From NCBI RefSeq assembly GCF_030149425.1, contig NZ_JASBRQ010000002.1:83787-147786 (forward strand): DNA of 64,000 nt, given 5' to 3'. This DNA comes from Maricaulis sp. (GTDB lineage Bacteria > Pseudomonadota > Alphaproteobacteria > Caulobacterales > Maricaulaceae). Of this stretch, positions 9,418 to 18,102 are shown in pieces. Position 1 is the stretch's first letter, and every line of letters begins with the position of its first letter. A model generated the notes under the pieces. It worked only from the letters and a program-made list of their open reading frames with translations, did no database searches and was not told where the DNA came from. The translations under genes and the position numbers were made by a program.

Positions 9418-10070
9418 ACCTGATAGCCCAGAACGCGTTCAACGCCGACCTCGGCACACCGATACGGCGCGTTCAACACCTGAGCGGACTGACGGCCCTC
9501 GCCAATCCCGGCGCAGAGGCGGTTATCTGGGACCGGCCCATCCCGCCCGCCATGGCCCGCGCTCTGGAAGGCTGGCCGAAGGCAAAGGCCGCCGATATCC
9601 GCCTGGTGCTCAATCTGAGCGAGATTGAAGCGGCCGCGGTCCGGGTATTCAATACGTGGGGCGGGCTGGAGCCAATGGCCCGCGACTGGCTGGCAAAGGA
9701 CATTGCCGGGCTTGCCACCCAGCTGGCGCAAACGCTGGCTGCCTCGCGCGTGCACCTGCGTTTCGAACATGTCCGTGACGACGCCTGCCGCCGCTTCCAC
9801 AAAGACAATGTCCGGGCCCGGCTAATCTGCACCTATCGCGGACCGGGCACACAGTTCGGCTATACCGAGCGCCTGGCAGACGAGCCGGCTCGTTTCGACA
9901 CCGTGGCAACCGGATCGCCGATCTTCCTGCGCGGCAAAACCTGGCCGTCGAGCCAGGTCGGGCATGTCGTGCACCGTTCGCCCCCGGTTCAGGCTGACGG
10001 CGTAAGCCGACTCGTGATTGTGATCGATGAGGCAAAACCGGAACTGCCACACGGCCTTCAGACGCGCTGA
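9414..10070 (+). CDS. DUF1826 family protein
   Basis: A 218-residue cytosolic protein with the DUF1826 signature C-R-R-F-H-K-D-N-V...[10 protein letters not shown] at about residues 124-145. The conserved Cys, His and Asp could bind metal. The biochemical function of the family is unknown, but it is repeatedly found next to zinc-type CobW genes. Here its ATG (9414) overlaps the cobW stop, implying translational coupling and a shared zinc-starvation response. Confidence 0.82.
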   Translation: MNLIAQNAFNADLGTPIRRVQHLSGLTALANPGAEAVIWDRPIPPAMARALEGWPKAKAADIRLVLNLSEIEAAAVRVFNTWGGLEPMARDWLAKDIAGLATQLAQTLAASRVHLRFEHVRDDACRRFHKDNVRARLICTYRGPGTQFGYTERLADEPARFDTVATGSPIFLRGKTWPSSQVGHVVHRSPPVQADGVSRLVIVIDEAKPELPHGLQTR

Positions 10071-10084
10071 GCCAAAGCCCAGGG

Positions 10085-10912
10085 CTAGAGTCCGAACTTC
10101 CCCAGATCCCCAAGGACGTCATCCCGATCAAGCGGTGGGTGATCCAGAACAGGCAGGAGATCGGTTCCGAAATCCTCAACCGGATCGTGCTGCGTCATAT
10201 CCATTCGGCGCTCGATTTGCGGCCGCAGTGGAGGCCAGCGGTGGCCGCAATCATCCACCAAGGTGTGGATCATATCCATGCTCACACGGACATCATCATC
10301 GCCCAGCTCAGCCCTTGATCGCGCATCGACGCGTGCCAGCACGTCGAGGACATTCTCTTCGGTGACGACCCGGCAGAGCTCATATTGCAAGTCTACGAGC
10401 TGATAGGGCCCATGGCCCTGAACCGCTTCCGGCAGGCTGCGCAAATGCCGGTCGATAAAGTCGCTGACCTTTATGGCCTCAGGAAAAACCAGGGCGGAAT
10501 GCGAACTGGAGCTGAAACTGTCCGCCAGTGCCTGCCCGGCCTTTGCCAGGCTGGCTCCGGCCTCCGGCGCTTCAAGGCTCAGCGCTACTGATCCGGCACG
10601 CTCGTCCAACCCGGCGAGTGCTGCAAATCCTTGTGCATCCTCTGACCGGTCGAAGCGGAACTCGACATCACCTGACGCTAGTTTCAACCGGCAATACCAG
10701 AGCATCGGAGCCAGCGGATAGCGCAACTCGACCCAGCGCGGTCCGTTATCCAGCCGCACCGAATCCACCGCCAGACGATGATCGCTCCAGATCGGTTGGA
10801 GCAAGCGCGCCAGCCGGCGCTTTTGCTCGCCACCATCCTGCTCAAACAGGACCTGCAACATCTGGCGATCGCGCTCGCTATACTGGCGCTTATAAGGATA
10901 GGCAGAGGACAT
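10085..10912 (-). CDS. Uncharacterised protein (275 aa)
   Basis: I do not recognise this family. The protein has no signal peptide or membrane segment; it is acidic toward the C-terminus (LDRDDVLGDLGKF) with a central serine run (FSSSSHS). The ATG at 10912 is taken; a GTG at 10963 would add 17 residues and bring it within 27 bases of the upstream same-strand DUF6624-like gene. Its stop is only 14 bases from the stop of the convergent DUF1826 gene. Confidence 0.6.
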   Translation of the reverse strand: MSSAYPYKRQYSERDRQMLQVLFEQDGGEQKRRLARLLQPIWSDHRLAVDSVRLDNGPRWVELRYPLAPMLWYCRLKLASGDVEFRFDRSEDAQGFAALAGLDERAGSVALSLEAPEAGASLAKAGQALADSFSSSSHSALVFPEAIKVSDFIDRHLRSLPEAVQGHGPYQLVDLQYELCRVVTEENVLDVLARVDARSRAELGDDDVRVSMDMIHTLVDDCGHRWPPLRPQIERRMDMTQHDPVEDFGTDLLPVLDHPPLDRDDVLGDLGKFGL

Positions 10913-10990
10913 CGGATCTCGGGCGAAGACGGGATGGAAATACCGGCAAGGCCAGCCTCCCACGCCCGCAGCTGCACCGCAAGCCGAGCG

Positions 10991-11905
10991 CTACTCGATC
11001 CCGTATTGAGCTATAATGCGCGCCCGCGTCTCATCATCCGCGAGCGGGATGGTCGAGCCCTGGCTGCCGAAGAACTGATAGCCCTCCGTCGCGCCATAAA
11101 TCCGGTCGAGCAGCATTTTTAGCGCCAGGTCATTGCTGAGCTCCCCCTCGCGCACAGCAGCGTGCACATGGGGCAGATAGCGGCGCATATAGGGAATGTT
11201 GGAATGCTGGATCACCAGGAACATGGCGATCTCCAGCTCTTCTCCGACCATGGAGCGACCGATATAGCGGCCATGACGCTCGAACAGGGCATCGATCCGG
11301 GCCTGGTTCTGAGCATCCAGCGCCTGTTGGGCCTCGTTGAGATCAGGGCGATACATAGCATCATCAAGCGAAATCTGGTGGATTTCCCGGACCAGGTCCG
11401 CATCAAAATCGTGATCGGCGATATGGGCCTCGACATCAAACGGGGTCACCGCAGCAAGGATTTGCGGGCAGTCATCGACAAAGGCGAAAAAGACCTCCGG
11501 AATGGCCGCTTCAAACGGATGCGGCGCGGCGTCGATATAGCCGCAGATCGCCGCCGGATCGCTTTCAAAGGCTAGGCTGAAGGCCAGCCCGGTATTCGCC
11601 GCCGGCTCGCCCAGCGCATAAAAGGCCAGGGCGAGGTTCCAATAGTCGACGTGAACAAAATTGTCCGGATTTCCGCTCACGGCGGCCTTGGTCTGATTGA
11701 GATAGAACAGGCCACGCGCAAACACGTCCTCGGCAACATCATCCCGGCGCACCGGTTGATAGGCGAGCACAGTCTCGTGGAAATTCTCAGCCGTGAGAAC
11801 CGGCGTCGCCTGACCCTGCAGCGCATGGGCTGCGGCGGTACCAGGAACGGCCAGGGCCGAGAGCCCGGCGCCCAGAAAACACGCCTTGAAAATTTCACTC
11901 ATCAT
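10991..11905 (-). CDS. Exported DUF6624-like protein
   Basis: A 304-residue protein with a signal peptide (ending PGTAAAHA). The C-terminal 110 residues carry the DUF6624 pattern: R-S-M-V-G-E-E, then F-L-V-I-Q-H, Y-L-P-H-V, a G-E-L turn, L-L-D-R-I-Y and finally Y-Q-F-F-G-S-Q. DUF6624 proteins are uncharacterised. The region before it is helical, without repeats I can name. The start could be either of two adjacent ATGs (11905 or 11902) behind GCAGGGGCG. It diverges from the PPC metalloprotease gene. Confidence 0.65.
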   Translation of the reverse strand: MMSEIFKACFLGAGLSALAVPGTAAAHALQGQATPVLTAENFHETVLAYQPVRRDDVAEDVFARGLFYLNQTKAAVSGNPDNFVHVDYWNLALAFYALGEPAANTGLAFSLAFESDPAAICGYIDAAPHPFEAAIPEVFFAFVDDCPQILAAVTPFDVEAHIADHDFDADLVREIHQISLDDAMYRPDLNEAQQALDAQNQARIDALFERHGRYIGRSMVGEELEIAMFLVIQHSNIPYMRRYLPHVHAAVREGELSNDLALKMLLDRIYGATEGYQFFGSQGSTIPLADDETRARIIAQYGIE

Positions 11906-12124
11906 CGCCCCTGCCCTTCCACAAACAGATCAAAACCGGCGGCCTTATAGGCAGCGCCTCCGGGGAGTTCATCTTAAAACGCGGTCACGAACTTAAAGGC
12001 CGTTCATGATGCCGCGAGACGCGCCTGGAACCGCCCTAGCCCGCCGCTCCGGCTTGTTGCATCGCGCATATAAGGCTATGCCCGACAGACAGCGCCCGTG
12101 CGGTTGGGCGCAAAGGGGGACATT

Positions 12125-14425
12125 ATGCGTTTTCAGCTTATGGCACCGGCAGCTTTCGGAATGGCGGCTCTGGGGGCGAGCAGCTGCGCAGACGCGGCGC
12201 CGCATCACCAGCATGGACATGGCGCCAGCGACAGCGAGGGTATTGCCGGCAGCGTCACCGAGGCGGCTCCGGAGTTTACTCACACTTTTGAGCTGGAAGC
12301 GGGCCAAGTCGTGACCCTGACGACCCAGTCGGATGAGAATTTCGATACCGTTCTGACGCTGAGCGGGCTGGGCGGCAAACCGATCACGCAAAACGACGAT
12401 GCCGATCCGACAACGCTGCAATCCCTCATCCTTTTCGCCGTTCCGCAAAGCGGCAGCTATACGGCCTCTGTTACCGGTTATGGCGGCGCGACGGGCAATT
12501 TCGAGCTCTTCATTGAAGAAGGTGTCGATTTCGGCCTCTCCGACGAGGCGGTCATCCTGGAAGAAGGCGTAACCCGCTTCAGTGGACGCGAGCTGACCCG
12601 CGACGTCGAGGTCCAGCTGAATGAAGGCGACATCCTGGTCGCCTCGACCGAAGCGCTCAGCCCCGAGCTCGACACCACGCTGACCCTGTTCGATGCCTCC
12701 GGTGAGGTTATCGCCATGAATGATGATCGCGGCGATGGCACGCTGAACTCGCAGATCATCTTCCTGGTCGAGACCGCCGGTGAATATACCGTGCAGGCGG
12801 GCAGCTATAGCGGGCGGGATATGGGCGAGCTCTTCCTCTCCGTCGCCACCGATGCCAATGCCGAACTGCCGTTTGATTTCACTGCCCTTGATGGCGAGAT
12901 GATCGCGACCGAGACCGGCCGCGTCGACGACAACACCCCGGTCTATCGCCGCGACATCACTATTGCCGAAGGTCAGACGCTTTATGCCTATGCCGACCGC
13001 GCCGATGGCGATCTCGACCCGGTGCTACGCCTGCTCGGCCCGGACGGGCTGCCGGTGGCGATGAATGATGATCGTGGCGACGGCTCGCTCAATTCCGCTT
13101 TCGCCTACACCGCCCCGGCGACCGGCGATTACATCGTCGAAGTCGACCGCTATAGCGGCAGCGGCTCGTCCGGCGGCTTCAGCCTGACCCTTTCCTGGGT
13201 CGAGGCGTCCGTGGTGGAGGTCCTGCAGGGCCTGCGCGAATCCATTGTCACGCTGAGCGGCGACCCGCAGAGTTTCCGGACCGACGATTTCGTCGTCAAT
13301 TACACCCTGGACGGTGAAGACAGCACCACCCTCGCCTATGCCCAGAGTGTCGGCGACGCCCTGCAGCATGCGCTGGATGAACAGCTCGGCCGTATGGGCT
13401 GGCGCGAACCGGTGCGCGATGCCGATGGCCTCTACCGCGCCTTTGTCGCCGACGCCAATGGCTCCATGGGCGTGACCTATCCGGTCGAGACCGTGTTCGA
13501 CAATCCGCACACCAGCGATATCCGCGAGCCGCTCGCCTCGCGCACGGTCTTTGTCGTCGAGAATGATTTCGAGGGCTTTGATGAAAAGACGGCGCCGGTG
13601 GACAGCCTGATGCGGGCCACCGCGACCCATGAATTCGCCCATGTGGTCCAGTTTGGCTATGATTCAGAGGAAGGCCTGGACTGGCTTTACGAGTCCACAG
13701 CGTCCTGGATCGAGACCGTTACCGTTGGTCATCACCAGGATGCCACGGATTATGTCGAGACGGACTATCAGCGCCCGGATCTGTGCTGGACGACGACACA
13801 GGGCGGGTTCGACTATTCCCAGTGGACGCTATTGCAATCCCTCGCCGATGTTCATGGCGAGCGCATCGTCGTCCGTATCTGGGAAAACGCGGTCGACCAT
13901 GACGGTTTCGACACCATGGCGGTCACCCTGGGTGAGGTCGACACGACCATTCCCGATGCGCTGCGCCGCTGGCGGGCCCAGAATTTTGCCATGGCCTATG
14001 AACTCGCCCCGCTGTTTGATCGCCCCGTAGCGCTCAATCGCAGCTTCAACACGGCGGAAAGCTGGACCTCGAAACAAGGCCCGGAACAGCTCGGCGCGAA
14101 TTATTTCGAACTAGCTCTGGATGGCCGTCACACCATCTCGCTGAACGGCAATAATGCCCTTGAACTGGTTGCCCTGGGCTATCGCGACGGCACGGTTGAT
14201 GTCATCGAACTGGGCCAGTCCGGTGTGGTTGATCCGGCGGCCTACGAGCATCTCGGCCTGATGGTCTTCAACCCCGTCATTCCCGAGGCGCCGGGCGTGT
14301 GCTCCTCCGGCATGTATACGCTGGATATCAGCGCCACCTCCGAAGCAGCGACTCAGCCAGCAGCTTATCAATTTGAGGCGCCGCACTTTACCGCCCCGAC
14401 GCCGGTCAGCGAGGCCATCGAATAG
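12125..14425 (+). CDS. Exported metalloprotease with three PPC domains
   Basis: A 766-residue secreted protein. After a signal peptide (about 1-30, then a His-rich HHQHGHG stretch) come three tandem pre-peptidase C-terminal-type beta-domains, each with the pattern L-xx-G-D...LD..L.L-DD..GD-G-(S/T)-LN (about residues 45-140, 155-250, 270-360). A gluzincin-type catalytic region follows: H-E-F-A-H at 502-506 and a probable third ligand Glu523 in WLYESTASW. This resembles MXAN_6640-type putative metalloproteases. The ATG at 12125 follows AAAGGGGGA. A strong bidirectional terminator follows the gene. Confidence 0.82.
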   Translation: MRFQLMAPAAFGMAALGASSCADAAPHHQHGHGASDSEGIAGSVTEAAPEFTHTFELEAGQVVTLTTQSDENFDTVLTLSGLGGKPITQNDDADPTTLQSLILFAVPQSGSYTASVTGYGGATGNFELFIEEGVDFGLSDEAVILEEGVTRFSGRELTRDVEVQLNEGDILVASTEALSPELDTTLTLFDASGEVIAMNDDRGDGTLNSQIIFLVETAGEYTVQAGSYSGRDMGELFLSVATDANAELPFDFTALDGEMIATETGRVDDNTPVYRRDITIAEGQTLYAYADRADGDLDPVLRLLGPDGLPVAMNDDRGDGSLNSAFAYTAPATGDYIVEVDRYSGSGSSGGFSLTLSWVEASVVEVLQGLRESIVTLSGDPQSFRTDDFVVNYTLDGEDSTTLAYAQSVGDALQHALDEQLGRMGWREPVRDADGLYRAFVADANGSMGVTYPVETVFDNPHTSDIREPLASRTVFVVENDFEGFDEKTAPVDSLMRATATHEFAHVVQFGYDSEEGLDWLYESTASWIETVTVGHHQDATDYVETDYQRPDLCWTTTQGGFDYSQWTLLQSLADVHGERIVVRIWENAVDHDGFDTMAVTLGEVDTTIPDALRRWRAQNFAMAYELAPLFDRPVALNRSFNTAESWTSKQGPEQLGANYFELALDGRHTISLNGNNALELVALGYRDGTVDVIELGQSGVVDPAAYEHLGLMVFNPVIPEAPGVCSSGMYTLDISATSEAATQPAAYQFEAPHFTAPTPVSEAIE

Positions 14426-14469
14426 CCACAGAACGGGCACCGGTCCACATCACGGCGGGCACATAAAAA

Positions 14470-14505
14470 GCGCGGGCCGGCAACTGCCGGCCCGCGCCTT
14501 TATTT
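14470..14505. terminator. Bidirectional terminator between convergent peptidase genes
   Basis: A perfect 12-bp stem (14470-14481 with 14486-14497, GC-rich, loop AACT) is followed by CTTTATTT on the plus strand; on the minus strand it is followed by CTTTTTATG. It separates the converging PPC metalloprotease and M3 peptidase genes and can serve both. Confidence 0.88.
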
Positions 14506-14526
14506 GTCCTCAGACGCGGCGATCTT

Positions 14527-16734
14527 CTAGCCGTCAGCGTCCGTATCGAACCCGCGATTGCGCAGCAGCGGCTCAACGCTCGGCTCGCGGCCGCGGAAGC
14601 CGACATAGGCGTCCATGGCCGGCAGGGTATCACCAGCCGAGAAAACGCTGTCGAGCAGTTTCTGCGCCAGTTCCGGATCGAAGATATCGCCCGCTTCCTC
14701 AAACGCCGCGAACCCGTCATTGTCCAGAACGCCGGCCCAGAGATAGCTGTAATAGCCGGCGGAATAGCCCTCTCCTGCGAAGCTGTGCAGGAAGTGCGGG
14801 GAGCGGTGGCGCATCGGGATGGCGTCGAGGTTTTGACGGCTGCTCAGCACCTCCTCCTCGAAGGCATGGATATCGATATCGCCCGGCTCGGTGTTGAGAT
14901 GGTAGGCCATATCGACAAAGCCGGAATTGAGGAACTCAACCGTGGCAAAGCCCTGGTTGAAGGTCTGGGCTTCCAGCACGCGCTCGAGCAGCGCCGGCCT
15001 CATCGGCTCACCGGTCTCATAGTGAAGGGCAAAGCGCTCGAGCACTTCAGGCTGTTCCAGCCAGTGTTCATAGATCTGCGCCGGGAATTCCACGAAGTCG
15101 CGGTCAACCGCGGTCCCGGCCAGGCTGGGATACTCGGTATTGGACAACAGACCGTGCAGACCGTGGCCGAATTCGTGGAATAGCGTGCTCGCATCGATGA
15201 AGGACAAGAGCGCAGGCTCGCCATCGGCCGGCTTGTTGTAATTACAGTTATTGATGATGATCGGGATATCACCGCTAATCCCGTTCTGGGCGCGGAAGCT
15301 GGACATCCAGGCGCCGCCGCGCTTGCCCGGGCGAGCAAAGTAATCACCGTAGAACAGGCCGATCACCTCGCCTTCCGTATTGGTCATCTCCCAAACGCGG
15401 ACGTCCGGATGATAGACTTCCATATCGGTGCGCTCGGTGAAGCTGACACCGAACAGGCGCTCGGCGACGTAGAACTGGGCCTCGATCATATTGTCGAGCT
15501 GGAGGTAGGATTTCACCTCGCTCGGGTCGAGATCATAGCGCTCGGCGCGCACCTGTTCGGTGTAATAGCGCCAGTCCCACGGCATGACGCCATGGTCGAG
15601 ACCGGCCGCGGCGATACGCGCTTCGATATCGGCCTGTTCTTCCAGCGCGCGTTCACGGGCCGGCCACCAGACCTGCTCCATCAGCGAGGTTGCCGCCAGC
15701 GGTGTGCCAGCCATGGTGCCACCGGTGCGGTAATGCGCGAAGGTCTCATAGCCCAGAAGGTTGGCCATCTCGAGACGCAGGCGAAGAATGTCGCGGATCG
15801 TATCGTGATTGTTATTGGCGTTCTCGTTGTCACCGCGGCTGGTCCAGGCCCGCCATGCCTGTTCGCGCAGCTCGCGATTGGGCGAGGTTTGCAGGAAGGG
15901 CTCTACGCTGGAGCGCGCCAGGGTAACGACATGGCCCTCTAGGCCGCGGTCAGCAGCAGCACCGGCAGCCGCGGACACGACGAAGTCCGGCAGGCCTTCC
16001 AGGTCCTCCGCCTCCAGTGCCATGGTCCAGCTTTCACGGTCCGCCTGCTCGTTCTGGGCGAATTGCGTGTAAAGACCCGCCAGGCCCGCACGGACGTCGG
16101 CGAAACGCTGACGGTCATCGCCCTCCAGCTGGGCGCCGGCGCGGACGAAGTCATGGTGGGTAACTTCCAGCAAACGAAGTTGCTGCGGTTCCAGACCCAG
16201 GCTTTCGCGCTGCTGGTACAGGCTGTCGATGCGGGCAAAGAGATCGGCATTGAGCGTGATCGAAGCGGAGTGCGCGGCCATGCGCGGGCTCATCTCGCGC
16301 TGGATGGCGCGGATTTCGTCATTACTGGCCGAGCTGGCCAGGTTGAAGAACACGCTGCTGATACGGCCGAGCTGGGCGCCGGACTGCTCCATGGCCAGCA
16401 TCGTGTTGGCAAAGCTTGCCGGCTGCGGATTGCTGGCGATGGCTTCGATCTCGGCCGTGTGCGCCGCCAGGGCTACTTCGAAGGCCGGCAGGAAATGGGC
16501 CTCCTCAATGGCATCGAAGGGCGGCGCCTGGTGCGGAGTATTCCAGGCCGACAGCAGCGGGTTATCCGATGCAGGCACGGCAGCATCGGCAACTTGCGTG
16601 GTAGCGGTCCCGGCCTCGCTGACGGTTTCACTGGCAGCGTCCCCGGCGGTTTCAGGTGTCTCCCCGGCCTGCGGAGAACATGCAGCAAGAAGAAGAGCGG
16701 TGCTGGCAGCGCTCAAAAGCATGGCGGCTTTCAT
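14527..16734 (-). CDS. dcp: Lipoprotein M3 peptidyl-dipeptidase (Dcp-type)
   Basis: A 735-residue M3A metallopeptidase. The lipobox L-A-A-C (Cys19) predicts a lipid-anchored periplasmic or outer-membrane protein, followed by an Ala/Thr/Glu linker. The zinc motif is H-E-F-G-H at 520-524 within FHEFGHGLHGL. Dcp enzymes remove C-terminal dipeptides from oligopeptides, complementing the exported PepF upstream. The ATG at 16734 has AAGGGA seven bases before it. A Zur-box-like palindrome lies 25-41 bases upstream, within the expected promoter. Confidence 0.92.
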   Translation of the reverse strand: MKAAMLLSAASTALLLAACSPQAGETPETAGDAASETVSEAGTATTQVADAAVPASDNPLLSAWNTPHQAPPFDAIEEAHFLPAFEVALAAHTAEIEAIASNPQPASFANTMLAMEQSGAQLGRISSVFFNLASSASNDEIRAIQREMSPRMAAHSASITLNADLFARIDSLYQQRESLGLEPQQLRLLEVTHHDFVRAGAQLEGDDRQRFADVRAGLAGLYTQFAQNEQADRESWTMALEAEDLEGLPDFVVSAAAGAAADRGLEGHVVTLARSSVEPFLQTSPNRELREQAWRAWTSRGDNENANNNHDTIRDILRLRLEMANLLGYETFAHYRTGGTMAGTPLAATSLMEQVWWPARERALEEQADIEARIAAAGLDHGVMPWDWRYYTEQVRAERYDLDPSEVKSYLQLDNMIEAQFYVAERLFGVSFTERTDMEVYHPDVRVWEMTNTEGEVIGLFYGDYFARPGKRGGAWMSSFRAQNGISGDIPIIINNCNYNKPADGEPALLSFIDASTLFHEFGHGLHGLLSNTEYPSLAGTAVDRDFVEFPAQIYEHWLEQPEVLERFALHYETGEPMRPALLERVLEAQTFNQGFATVEFLNSGFVDMAYHLNTEPGDIDIHAFEEEVLSSRQNLDAIPMRHRSPHFLHSFAGEGYSAGYYSYLWAGVLDNDGFAAFEEAGDIFDPELAQKLLDSVFSAGDTLPAMDAYVGFRGREPSVEPLLRNRGFDTDADG

Positions 16735-16758
16735 GACAAATCCCTTGATAAATTAAGG

Positions 16759-16775
16759 ATGTTATAACATAACGC
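16759..16775. promoter_or_regulatory. Putative Zur operator before dcp
   Basis: ATGTTATAACATAACGC matches ATGTTATAnTATAACAT at 13 of 16 defined positions and contains the perfect palindrome ATGTTATAACAT (16759-16770). It lies 25 bases upstream of the dcp start, so repressor binding would block initiation. Assigned by similarity to the better site at 8120. Confidence 0.45.
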
Positions 16776-16861
16776 ACACTAGCGAAGAGCCCGCGAAAGC
16801 TCAAGATTAAGACTGAGTCATGTGCTGGGTTATTGCGCACCCCGGCTTTGACCGGCGCTTG

Positions 16862-17374
16862 CTACTCGGACGCGCCCATACCCATTGCGATAAAGGCGTC
16901 CCGAACCGCTTCTGGGGCGTAGTCCGGATTACTGGCCTCATAGAGCTCGAACCGGTTGGTGGCACCGGTGCTCAACGGTCCGTAGGGCGTATTCAGCGCA
17001 TGGGTAACGCAATCGCGATTATCGAGGCACTCGAACTGGTAAAAACTTCCGGTCAGGCTGGTACCGCGCGCCGTCAGCCGGACCTCATGCCAATCGAATT
17101 CAACCCGGTGCAGCAATTTGGGCAGCCCCTCGCCCTCACCGCCTGAGCTGAAGTGATAGACCGCCGCAATACCGGGCCCGCCCGGCTCGAAGCGGGTCTC
17201 GTAAATCCGCGCGCCCTGCACCGTGTCATCCATGTTCGAAAATTGCTGCTCCAGCACTTGCCCCGCCGGCACGGTATCGGGCTGGGGCTGGGCCTGGGCC
17301 GGGGAAACGGCCAGCTGGACAAGCCCCGCGGCTAGAACGAAAGCACGCGGGCTGATCCTACCCATTCTCAACAT
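16862..17374 (-). CDS. Exported protein of unknown function (170 aa)
   Basis: Signal peptide (MLRMGRISPRAFVLAAG..., cleavage near AQAQ) and a single predicted beta-rich domain with a Cys pair (FECLDNRDC), possibly a disulfide. Family not recognised. The ATG at 17374 has GAGGAAAAGC in front. It lies 20 bases after the stop of the next upstream gene and is the last member of a three-gene operon headed by a serine hydrolase. Confidence 0.6.
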   Translation of the reverse strand: MLRMGRISPRAFVLAAGLVQLAVSPAQAQPQPDTVPAGQVLEQQFSNMDDTVQGARIYETRFEPGGPGIAAVYHFSSGGEGEGLPKLLHRVEFDWHEVRLTARGTSLTGSFYQFECLDNRDCVTHALNTPYGPLSTGATNRFELYEASNPDYAPEAVRDAFIAMGMGASE

Positions 17375-17394
17375 GCTTTTCCTCGCTCGATCGC

Positions 17395-18087
17395 TCACTC
17401 ATCGCCCTCATAAGGCAGATGGGCCAGAGCAATAAAGCAAGTCTCTGTCAGCTCTTCCAGAAGGCCGGGGCTGCGCGCGACGAGGTCCGAGAAATTCGCC
17501 AGGTCCAAGGGAAAGCTCGCCAAGGTCCGGGCCTCAGCATCAGCTGCGGTAAAACGGACTGTGAGCACGCCACCACTACTCCCATGAGTGCCAAGATGAT
17601 CCAGCAGGACGCCTACCTCGCCCGTGCCATCCTCTGGGGCGATCAGATAATGATATTCGCCACCGCCCTGCGGCGGCCGCACATACATGAGCTGGCCGGC
17701 ACGCGCCCACGCCCACCCTTCAGCGTCAGAGACAGCGATCTCGAACACGCCCTGATACAGCCGCGTACCGCCATAGCTCGGGTCCATCTCGCTGGGCAGG
17801 TTGTAGACCTGCGGCCAGATGCCCGCGATCAGAGCGTTGAGTTCAAAGCCGAAGCGCTCCTCCTGCTCGAAAGGGTCATTGCGCCAGAATGCCAGCCCGC
17901 TCGGGCGGTGCAGATAATCGTAATACAGGGTCGACTGACTGAACCACTGCGACCCGAAACTATGGCGCAGCTGGACCTGCCAATCCCCCGCCTCGGCGCT
18001 CAGACGGCAAGCCGCTTCCATTTCCTCACGGTCAGCGTCCGTGGCCGACTGTGCGACCATCCAAACGGCAAGCAAAGCTAAAATCAC
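17395..18087 (-). CDS. Exported protein of unknown function (230 aa)
   Basis: A GTG start at 18087 has a strong AAGGAG nine bases upstream. The N-terminus MILALLAVWMVAQSATDA looks like a short signal peptide. The mature part is rich in aromatic residues and has two widely spaced cysteines (EAACRL and ETCFI) that may pair. Family not recognised. It is sandwiched in an operon: the serine hydrolase stop is 15 bases upstream and the next exported protein starts 20 bases downstream. Confidence 0.6.
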   Translation of the reverse strand: MILALLAVWMVAQSATDADREEMEAACRLSAEAGDWQVQLRHSFGSQWFSQSTLYYDYLHRPSGLAFWRNDPFEQEERFGFELNALIAGIWPQVYNLPSEMDPSYGGTRLYQGVFEIAVSDAEGWAWARAGQLMYVRPPQGGGEYHYLIAPEDGTGEVGVLLDHLGTHGSSGGVLTVRFTAADAEARTLASFPLDLANFSDLVARSPGLLEELTETCFIALAHLPYEGDE

Positions 18088-18102
18088 TGCAACCGCTCCT
18101 TA

